This document shows positions 57,949 to 64,000 of a stretch of 64,000 bases of DNA, piece after piece. The DNA comes from RPQJ01 sp963732375 (GTDB taxonomy: Bacteria > Pseudomonadota > Gammaproteobacteria > Steroidobacterales > Steroidobacteraceae), in NCBI GenBank assembly GCA_963732375.1, contig CAVSZE010000001.1, positions 1 through 64,000 on the forward strand, in the 5' to 3' direction. The notes under the pieces are model-generated. The model saw nothing but the letters and a program-made list of their open reading frames with translations. It ran no database searches and was not told where the DNA came from. The position numbers and the translations under genes are program-made. Within the stretch, counting starts at the first letter, position 1. Every line of letters starts with the position of its first letter.

Positions 57949-60900
57949 TCAGTGGAACACCACCATCGACGTGGGCAGGCTGCGGTATGCCTCGGCCTCG
58001 TCGCCGTCCGCATCACGGCCACTCGAGCCGCCTGACCGTGGACCTGAGTCCGCGACCGCCGCAGTTGCCGGCGGAACCTCGACCTCGGGCAGGCCGCCGG
58101 CCTTCAGTGCGGCATTGAGCGAAGGCAGTTCCTTGTCCAGCACCGCGTTGAACTCGGTGTCGATGCTGGCGAGCTCGCCCTCGAGTACGCCGATGCGCTC
58201 GACCTGGTAGGCGGTCGGAGCGCCGTCGTAGCTCATGATCGCGCCATAAAGGGTGTCCGTGTGCTCGCGCAGCCGCTCCTCGCCGGTGATGGCGCCGCCC
58301 TCGGTGGTTGCGACGATGCGCTTGCGCACCGTGTCCAGCTTTTCATCGACTGCGGCGATCTGCTTCTTCAATGCTTCGCTGCCGGCGGCGTCCTTGCGCT
58401 CGGCGAGTTCGCCGCGCACGGCTATCATGCGATCCATCAGCGCGCTTTCGTTGCCGAACAGGCTGCGCACGCGCATCGCGGCGTCGTGCTGCACCTTGCG
58501 GTCGGCGAGCGTGTAGGTCGCGCGACGATCGAGCTCCACGTCGAACTTCGATTCGTACACTTCGCCACCCTTGGTCATGCGCACGGTATAGGTGCCCGGC
58601 AATACCTGCGGCCCCTGGATGCCCGCAAAGGCGAGCTGCACTGCCGGTGGCACGCGCGGCGCCTTCTCGCGCATCGACCACACGACGCGGTTCAGGCCGC
58701 GCCGCGGACTGGCCGGCAATTCATCTATGACCTTTCCGTTCGCGTCGAGCACCTCGATCTTCAGCTTGCCGAACAGGTGGCGCGACTTCTGGTAATAGTT
58801 GATCACCGCGCCCTCGGTGGGATTGTCGCCGGTGAACATCGCCGCGCCTTCCGGCCATCCGCCCGGGCCGTCGATGCGCTGCTGCGACGGCCGGCCGGCC
58901 ACGAAAGCCGCCTCGCTCGCGAGCACCGCGGGCGTGAGCCCGCGCAGCGGCGTGATGTCGTCAACGATCCAGATGCCGCGGCCGTGCGTGGCGAGCACCA
59001 GGTCGTTGTCACGCTCCTGGATAACGATGTCACGCACCGCGGCTGCCGGGAAACCCTTGGCCTTGAACTGCGCCCAGTTCGCACCGCCGTCTATGGATAC
59101 CCATAGCCCGAATTCGGTGCCGAGGAACAGCAGCTGCGGTTGTTGTGTGTCTTCCTTGATCACATGCGTGTAGCCGCGGACGCCCTTCGCATCCTTCGGC
59201 GTCACCAGCGGCTTCCAGGACTTGCCGTAGTCACGTGTCACGTACAGGTACGGCTCGAAGTCGCCGAACGTGTGCCGGTCGAAGGTCGCGTATGCGGTGG
59301 CCGCGTCGAACCGGCTGGCCTCGACCCAGCTGACCCACGATGCCTTCGGCAGCGCGTCAGGCCCGCGCGCCAGCATGGGCGTGGTGTTGGTCCATGTCTT
59401 CCCGCCATCGCGCGTGAGTTGCAGGTTGCCGTCGTCCGTGCCCACCCAGATCGTGCCAGCCGCCTTCGGCGACTCGCTGATCGTGTAGATGGTGGTGTGC
59501 ATCTCGGCGGCCGAGTTGTCGATTGTCACGCCGCCGGTTTCTTCCTGCCGCTGCTTCTCCGGATCGTTGGTCGTGAGGTCCGGCGAGATGCGGTCCCAGC
59601 TCTGGCCGTGATCGCGGGTGCGGAACAGGAACTGGGCGCCGATGTAGAGCGTGCCCTTCTCGTTAGGCGACAGGTGCAGCGGCGTGTTCCAGTTGAAGCG
59701 CAGCTTCTCGCCGGGGCCGGCGAGTGGCTGGATCGTCCGCGCCTGGTGCGTGTGGCGATTGACCCGCGCGACGTTGCCGCCCTGGTACTCCGCATACAGG
59801 TAATCGGGGTCGGCCGGATCATTGAACATCCAGAAGCCGTCACCGCCGTACATGTTTTCCCAGCGGCTGTTGGTGATGCCGCCGGGGTAGGCGCTGTCAC
59901 CGACCCAGCTCGAGTTGTCCTGCAGGCCACCGTAGACCTTGTACGGGTCCTGGTCGTCGGTGCTCACGTGGTAGAACTGCGAGACTGGCAGGTTCTCGGC
60001 CTTCCACCAGCGATTGCCACCGTCGTAGCTGTACCAGAGTCCGCCGTCGTCGCCGCTGATCACGTGCTTCGGGTTCTTCGGGTTCACCCACACGTCGTGC
60101 ATGTCACCGTGGGCGCCCTGGAATCCGCCGACTGCGCTGAAGCTCTTGCCGCCGTCCTCCGACAGGATCAGGGCGCCGTCGTCCTTGTAGATGCGATCCG
60201 GATTGGTCGGGTCCACGGTCATGCGTGCGAAGTAGAACGGCCGCCAGACCATCCACTGGCTCTTGTCGCGCGCTTCCCAGGTCTTGCCGCCGTCCGAACT
60301 CACGTACAGCGCGCTGGCCGGCGACTCGACGAACGCGTAGACGCGCTCGGAATCGCTCGGCGCCACGTTGACTGCGATACGGCCGTAGGGCTTCTGGGGA
60401 AACCCTGGATTTGCGGCCGGCGTGACCTCGCTCCAGGTGCGCCCCGAATCGCGCGATACCATCAGCGCGCTGCCCGACGGCGAGGTGGGCGACTCGCCGC
60501 CAGAGCGGAACGTCCAGCCCTTGCGACGGAAGTCCCACAGCGCCGCGTACACGACGTCCGGGTTCTTCTGGTCGATGCTCAGGCTGGCGCAGCCCGTGGA
60601 AAGGTTCGTGCCCTTGAGCACGTGCTGCCAGGTCGCGCCGCCGTCAGTGGTCTTGTAGACGCCGCGCTCGGCGGAGTCGCTCCACAGTCGGCCGGTGACG
60701 CAGGCGTAGACGTCGTTGCTGTTGCGCGGGTCGATGCTGACATCGACGATGCGCTCTGACCCGTGCAGCCCGAGGTTCGTCCAGGTGTTGCCGCCGTCGG
60801 TCGTCTTGTAGATTCCGTCGCCGATCGACACGGAGTTGCGTGTCCAGGCTTCGCCGGTGCCGACCCAGACGGTGTCCGGGTTTCGAGTGTCGATGGTCAC

Positions 60901-61191
60901 TGCCCCGATGGACTGCACGGGCTCATGGTCGAATACGGATTCGAAGGTCGTGCCGCTGTCGAGCGACTTCCACACACCGCCGCTGGCTGCACCAACGTAG
61001 ATCGTCAGCTTGCCGTTCGGCATGTTGAGCGCGTCCAGCGACGCGATGCGGCCGCTCATCGTCGCGGAGCCGATGTTGCGTATGCCGAGGCCGGAGAGCG
61101 TGCCCGCGTCGATGGTCGGGGCGGGAGCGGCGGCGGCGAACGCAGCGCTGACGGGCAGCAGGGTCGCCAGCAACAGGATTTTGCGTGTCAT
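57949..61191 (-). CDS. Secreted sortilin/BNR-repeat beta-propeller protein
   Basis: 1080 residues with signal peptide (about 1-20). Repeated Asp-box/BNR units (S/T-x-D-x-G-x-T-W) are abundant: TTDGGNTWTNLG, TTDGGATWQHVL, SRDSGRTWSEV, SSDGGKTWEAR, SEDGGKSFSAV, TRDHGQSWDRI, TRDGGKTWTN, TRDYGKSWKPL. This fits the sortilin N-terminal (VPS10-like) ten-bladed propeller, starting GLGIRNIGSATMSGRIASLD. After about residue 850 the protein becomes helical (ALMDRMIAVRGELAERKDA). Such proteins are common in the secretomes of protein- and polymer-degrading bacteria, but no enzyme function is known. An LolA-like gene lies upstream on the same strand (10 bp). Confidence 0.9.
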   Translation of the reverse strand: MTRKILLLATLLPVSAAFAAAAPAPTIDAGTLSGLGIRNIGSATMSGRIASLDALNMPNGKLTIYVGAASGGVWKSLDSGTTFESVFDHEPVQSIGAVTIDTRNPDTVWVGTGEAWTRNSVSIGDGIYKTTDGGNTWTNLGLHGSERIVDVSIDPRNSNDVYACVTGRLWSDSAERGVYKTTDGGATWQHVLKGTNLSTGCASLSIDQKNPDVVYAALWDFRRKGWTFRSGGESPTSPSGSALMVSRDSGRTWSEVTPAANPGFPQKPYGRIAVNVAPSDSERVYAFVESPASALYVSSDGGKTWEARDKSQWMVWRPFYFARMTVDPTNPDRIYKDDGALILSEDGGKSFSAVGGFQGAHGDMHDVWVNPKNPKHVISGDDGGLWYSYDGGNRWWKAENLPVSQFYHVSTDDQDPYKVYGGLQDNSSWVGDSAYPGGITNSRWENMYGGDGFWMFNDPADPDYLYAEYQGGNVARVNRHTHQARTIQPLAGPGEKLRFNWNTPLHLSPNEKGTLYIGAQFLFRTRDHGQSWDRISPDLTTNDPEKQRQEETGGVTIDNSAAEMHTTIYTISESPKAAGTIWVGTDDGNLQLTRDGGKTWTNTTPMLARGPDALPKASWVSWVEASRFDAATAYATFDRHTFGDFEPYLYVTRDYGKSWKPLVTPKDAKGVRGYTHVIKEDTQQPQLLFLGTEFGLWVSIDGGANWAQFKAKGFPAAAVRDIVIQERDNDLVLATHGRGIWIVDDITPLRGLTPAVLASEAAFVAGRPSQQRIDGPGGWPEGAAMFTGDNPTEGAVINYYQKSRHLFGKLKIEVLDANGKVIDELPASPRRGLNRVVWSMREKAPRVPPAVQLAFAGIQGPQVLPGTYTVRMTKGGEVYESKFDVELDRRATYTLADRKVQHDAAMRVRSLFGNESALMDRMIAVRGELAERKDAAGSEALKKQIAAVDEKLDTVRKRIVATTEGGAITGEERLREHTDTLYGAIMSYDGAPTAYQVERIGVLEGELASIDTEFNAVLDKELPSLNAALKAGGLPEVEVPPATAAVADSGPRSGGSSGRDADGDEAEAYRSLPTSMVVFH

Positions 61192-61200
61192 GGCGTGTCC

Positions 61201-61941
61201 TCAGTTCGTCGCGGGAGCGGGGAAGGAGAAATAGCCCGCATCCAGCGGAATGTTCACGTCGACCTTGTCGTAGATGATCTTCGCGGGAGAGCTGTCGCCC
61301 TTGCGTCCACTGGTGATCGCGGTCGCCCAGAACACGTCCGAGACTTTCTCGTACTCGCCGAGGTCGGTGATCACGGTCTGCTTGACGCCGCGCACGCTGC
61401 GCTGGCTTTCGACGCGGATCTCGAGGAAGTAATCGGGGTCGAGATACACGTACTGCACGTCGCCGTTCTTCTGCGTCAACTTGAGCTTGTGTGCCGCGGT
61501 CCCGTCGATGTCCTCGGTGCCTGCGTACTCGAGCGTGGCGCCGCGTGCCTTGTAGTCCTCGAGTGGGCCGCCGATCTGCGCGTTCTCGATCAAGCCCTTG
61601 AGGTCGTCGGGCGAGGTGCGCTCCGGGTCCTTGCGGCCCTGGAACGGATCGATCTTCCAGCCGTCCTTTCCGTCGTAGGCCTCCACCTGCGTGAGCCCCT
61701 GCAGTGTCGCTTCTTCGCGAATTGAGTCCGGCCGCTGGCGCGTCTCGACGACGCCGAGCGTGAACTGCCCGCCGTTGACGATGAGCTGGCCGCTGCGGCG
61801 CACGTCTTTCACCGCGGCGAGCGCGGCACTGCCGCCCCGGGCCTCGATGTTCTTCGCCGCCAGTTCGTCGGCCGTGAACGCACCTGCCCTGGCCGCGAGG
61901 CCGAGCAGCATTGCGCACAGGGCAATCTTGGTTGGTGTCAT
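61201..61941 (-). CDS. LolA-like periplasmic protein
   Basis: 246 residues, signal peptide about 1-22. IEARGGSAALAAVKDVRRSG is the start of the outer-membrane lipoprotein-sorting-like fold, with YDGKDGWKIDPFQGRKDPER and VYLDPDYFLEIRVESQ strands. Proteins like this form an open barrel that carries hydrophobic ligands. ATG 61941 has GGGAG upstream; the longer reading from 62061 is rejected. It directly precedes the propeller gene and likely shares its transcript. Confidence 0.82.
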   Translation of the reverse strand: MTPTKIALCAMLLGLAARAGAFTADELAAKNIEARGGSAALAAVKDVRRSGQLIVNGGQFTLGVVETRQRPDSIREEATLQGLTQVEAYDGKDGWKIDPFQGRKDPERTSPDDLKGLIENAQIGGPLEDYKARGATLEYAGTEDIDGTAAHKLKLTQKNGDVQYVYLDPDYFLEIRVESQRSVRGVKQTVITDLGEYEKVSDVFWATAITSGRKGDSSPAKIIYDKVDVNIPLDAGYFSFPAPATN

Positions 61942-62060
61942 GAGGGCTCCCGGATGGGCTTTCGTTGCTGGCGGGCGGCGCGTGGCCGCCCGGATGCCAA
62001 AGGGCGCAAGGGTAACATTTGGCGCGGGTCGTGCGCGCAGGCGCCAAGGCCGGCTCGCCA

Positions 62061-62105
62061 TTCCGGCTCCTCCGGACTCGCAGAAAACCGACGTCTCGTC
62101 CGGGG
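62061..62105. repeat. Truncated stem-loop element, cassette 3
   Basis: The left arm CTCCTCCGGAC and a 20-nt loop TCGCAGAAAACCGACGTCTC are intact, but the right arm matches for only about 8 bp (GTCCGGGG) before it runs into GCAACGCGGCGTCAGG, similar to sequence in cassette 1. It looks like a partial copy or recombination scar. Confidence 0.6.
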
Positions 62106-62121
62106 CAACGCGGCGTCAGGC

Positions 62122-62195
62122 CGGCTCGACCTTCCGCCTTCTCCGGACTCGCAGAAAGCCGACATCTCGTCCGGAGAAGGCGGAAGGTCGAGCCG
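62122..62195. repeat. Long stem-loop element, cassette 3, copy A
   Basis: Perfect 27-bp arms (distal CGGCTCGACCTTCCGCC, proximal TTCTCCGGAC) around TCGCAGAAAGCCGACATCTC. All distal-arm differences from copies at 55.1 and 57.6 kb are matched on the other arm. Confidence 0.88.
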
Positions 62196-62270
62196 CTTGG
62201 TTGCAGTCGCCGACGCTTGTGGTCACCCGCGAGGCCGTCCCGCTACGTTCGGCGCTACGCTGCCCGTGCC

Positions 62271-62342
62271 GGACCGGTGTCAGGTTCCATCCGGACGAGA
62301 TGTCGGTTTTTTGCGAGTCCGGATGGAACCTGACACCGGCCC
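62271..62342. repeat. Long stem-loop element, cassette 3, copy B
   Basis: 26-bp arms with one mismatch, GGTGTCAGGTTCCATCCGGA plus C on the left, around GAGATGTCGGTTTTTTGCGA, opposite in loop orientation to copy A. The C-type hairpin seen in the other two cassettes is missing here. Confidence 0.87.
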
Positions 62343-62384
62343 GGCGCAGTCCCGGCGCAGTCCCGGCGCAGTTCCGGCGCGATC
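62341..62384. repeat. 11-bp tandem repeat, four units
   Basis: CCGGCGCAGTC, CCGGCGCAGTC, CCGGCGCAGTT, CCGGCGCGATC in direct succession, abutting the right arm of the last stem-loop. Confidence 0.85.
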
Positions 62385-62417
62385 GATGAACCTGCGGGTC
62401 GGTCGGCGCCGCGCGCG

Positions 62418-64000
62418 TCACCAGTTCCAGTCGCGACTTGACGCACGGCAGCCGCCACCCTCGCGCCCTGTCCAGCCGCGGCCGCGCACGAAGCGCCCCG
62501 GCTTCGCGCCGGTCGGCATTCCATCCTTGATCGCGAGCTGGCCGTTGACCAGCACCTCCGACACACCCGTCGAGTACTGGTGCGGCTTCTCGAATGTCGC
62601 GTGGTCCTGGATGGTCTTCGGGTCGAAGACCACGACGTCGGCGAAGTATCCGTTCCTGAGCAGGCCACGGTCCGCGAGCGAAAGGTTGCTCGCTGGCAGT
62701 CCACTGAGGCGATGCACGGCATCTTCGAGCGTGAGCGCGTGCTCCTCGCGAACGTATCGCGCCAGCAAGCGCGCGAAGTTGCCGTAGGCGCGCGGGTGCG
62801 GGTTAGACAGCAGGAACACGCCCTCGGGCGCCTGCGCCGACGCGTCCGAACCGAAGCTCATCCAGGGCAGAGCGGTCTGTCGGCGCACGTTGTCCTCGGA
62901 CATCAGCGTGTAGGCGACTCCAACGCGCGAGCCGTCTTCGATCACCAGGTCGATCGCGGCGTCTTCTGGCGACACGCCCCGTTCCTTCGCGACCGATGCG
63001 AGTGTCCGCCCGGTGAGAGGCTTCAGCTTGGGATTCTTGAAGGCGAGCAGCAACGTGCCGTCGGCACCGGCGTGGAGATACAGGTTCTCCCATTGCTGGG
63101 ATGGGTCACGCATCTCGGCAATCACCTTCGCCCTGACGGCCGGGTCGCGCAGGCGCGCGATCCAGGCCTCGAGGCCGCCGTCCTGCACCCAGGGAGGCAT
63201 CGCCGCGTCGAGGCCCGTGGCTCCCCGTACGTAGGTGTACATGTCCGCAGTGATGCGCACGCCCCGGCGCCGGGCTTCGTCCACCATCTCGACGACCTCG
63301 TCGAGCTTGCCCCAGTTGGAGCGGCCGGCGGCCTTAAGGTGGTAGATCTCCGCCGGGGCCCCCGAGGCGCGCGCGATCTCTATCGTTTCTGCCACGGCCT
63401 CTACCAGGCGGTCCCCTTCGCTGCGCATGTGCGTGATGTACATGCCGCCGCAGCGACCGGCCTCGGTCACCAGCGCAACCAGTTCAGGGGTCTTCGCGTA
63501 GCTCGCCGGCGCGTAAATAAGCGAGGCGCCCACGCCGAGTGCACCTTGCTCCATGGCCTCGCGCACCAGGCCACGCATCTGGTCGAGCTCTGCCGCGGTC
63601 GGTTGCACGTCGCGTTCGTCGAGTACGAAAGAACGCACGGTGGTGGCGCCCACGAAAGAAGCGACGTTCGGGGCGATGCCACGGGATTCCAGCTTCGCGA
63701 GGTATTCGCCGAGCGTCGTCCAGTCCACCGGGTAGTGGATGTCGCCCTGGCGCTCGACCGCGAGCCGCTTCATCGATTCGTTCAGCGGGCCCATCGAATC
63801 GCCTTCGCCCATGACCTCAAGCGTGATTCCCTGGCGCAGTTCGCTCTGGCCTAGCCCGTCCTGCAGCAGCGATTCGTTCGACCAGCTCAGCATGTTTATG
63901 AAGCCGGGGGCGACCGCCTTGCCGCGGGCGTCGATCACCGTGCGGCCGTGGAGGCCGCGCGGCGGGCCGACGTAGCTCAGCCGGTCTCCGTCGATCGCGA
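62418..64000 (-). CDS. Amidohydrolase family protein (N-acyl-D-amino-acid deacylase-like), partial
   Basis: At least 527 residues; the start is beyond the right edge. VIDARGKAVAPGFINMLSW opens the metal-dependent barrel, followed by TLEVMGEGDSMGP, VGATTVRSFVLDERD, EQGALGVGASLIYAPASYAK, ITHMRSEGDRLVEAVAE, IYHLKAAGRSNWGK and YTYVRGATGLDAAMPPW. The C-terminal part (LADRGLLRNGYFADVVVFDP) is the usual small domain, with FEKPHQYSTGVSEVLVNGQL. In most D-aminoacylases the first strand ends P-G-F-I-D-x-H-x-H, here replaced by NMLSW, so the two N-terminal histidine ligands are missing; other ligands (H in THMR, H in YHLK) remain. The C-terminal residues after about the G-R-G-W-T box look non-conserved. 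Confidence 0.88.
   Translation of the reverse strand, partial: AIDGDRLSYVGPPRGLHGRTVIDARGKAVAPGFINMLSWSNESLLQDGLGQSELRQGITLEVMGEGDSMGPLNESMKRLAVERQGDIHYPVDWTTLGEYLAKLESRGIAPNVASFVGATTVRSFVLDERDVQPTAAELDQMRGLVREAMEQGALGVGASLIYAPASYAKTPELVALVTEAGRCGGMYITHMRSEGDRLVEAVAETIEIARASGAPAEIYHLKAAGRSNWGKLDEVVEMVDEARRRGVRITADMYTYVRGATGLDAAMPPWVQDGGLEAWIARLRDPAVRAKVIAEMRDPSQQWENLYLHAGADGTLLLAFKNPKLKPLTGRTLASVAKERGVSPEDAAIDLVIEDGSRVGVAYTLMSEDNVRRQTALPWMSFGSDASAQAPEGVFLLSNPHPRAYGNFARLLARYVREEHALTLEDAVHRLSGLPASNLSLADRGLLRNGYFADVVVFDPKTIQDHATFEKPHQYSTGVSEVLVNGQLAIKDGMPTGAKPGRFVRGRGWTGREGGGCRASSRDWNW

Noticed and set aside
59140..60759. 539-residue plus-strand open reading opposite the propeller gene
   Set aside because: Antisense shadow; the minus strand has regular Asp-box repeats.
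55123..62342. Integron attC sites
   Set aside because: Long imperfect palindromes recall attC, but no R-box core GTTRRRY/RYYYAAC pairs, extrahelical bases or integrase are visible, and the genes between are large, not cassettes.

Overview
The window appears to hold DNA of two different characters. Positions 1 to about 6.0-6.3 kb have roughly 50% GC, read entirely on the minus strand, and carry an anaerobic aromatic-amino-acid/aryl-acid catabolic operon: a porin remnant, iorA, iorB, a phenylacetate-CoA ligase, a double-ACT protein and a Liv-type solute-binding protein. This arrangement is familiar from syntrophic and sulfate-reducing Deltaproteobacteria (Desulfobacterota), and nearly every gene in it is interrupted by one-base frameshifts. 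From about 6.36 kb to the end the DNA is GC-rich (low to mid 60s %) and looks gammaproteobacterial (GlnE, KdkA-WaaA-TolC-Pcm, SlyX, YgbA-type protein, MOSC, zf-CHCC). The change in GC, gene style and error density falls between about 6.03 and 6.40 kb. I read it as a probable chimeric assembly join, with horizontal transfer as the less likely alternative.

6.4-26.8 kb is a surface-polysaccharide locus. It holds glycosyltransferases of GT4 and GT26 type, a large alpha-helical/FkbM methyltransferase fusion, and a Tat-exported beta-helix protein. WbpD/WbpB/WbpE-like genes would make a 2,3-diacetamido-uronic acid. A NeuD-like acyltransferase, a sugar epimerase and a second DegT aminotransferase follow, then a polyprenyl-phosphate sugar transferase that would start the repeat unit, and a complete rfbACDB set for dTDP-L-rhamnose. 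Interleaved on the opposite strand are a PqqD-family protein, a small twin-arginine peptide, an HprK-like kinase and a nucleotidyltransferase of the kind that accompanies such kinases. Divergent from pqqD, a cyclic-di-GMP-I (GEMM) riboswitch directly precedes a secreted putative-Ig/fibronectin-III protein.

26.8-48.4 kb is mostly housekeeping: YgbA-like protein, nitroreductase, apt, glnE, DUF6165 and SYLF proteins, zf-CHCC, a GT9 transferase, kdkA-waaA, tolC, a Pcm-like methyltransferase, a PAS-GGDEF-EAL protein, MOSC, GST, slyX, cardiolipin synthase, and an lrp / ornithine cyclodeaminase / arginase group. A GGGGACATTCTCC-type REP cluster lies between glnE and the DUF6165 gene.

48.4-64 kb is a secreted/periplasmic hydrolase region: an anaerobic-type sulfatase-maturating radical SAM enzyme, a methyltransferase, a Cys-type arylsulfatase (probable client of the maturase), an OPT-family transporter, an exported phospholipase-D-like protein, a 1080-residue sortilin/BNR beta-propeller protein, an LolA-like periplasmic protein and an amidohydrolase cut by the right edge.

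The most unusual feature is a family of long stem-loops in three intergenic cassettes near 55.1-55.4, 57.6-57.9 and 62.0-62.3 kb. Each has a conserved, orientation-switching loop of about 20 nt and an invariant GTCC/GGAC stem base. The distal arms differ between copies but remain complementary within each copy. I see no tRNA, rRNA or CRISPR array.
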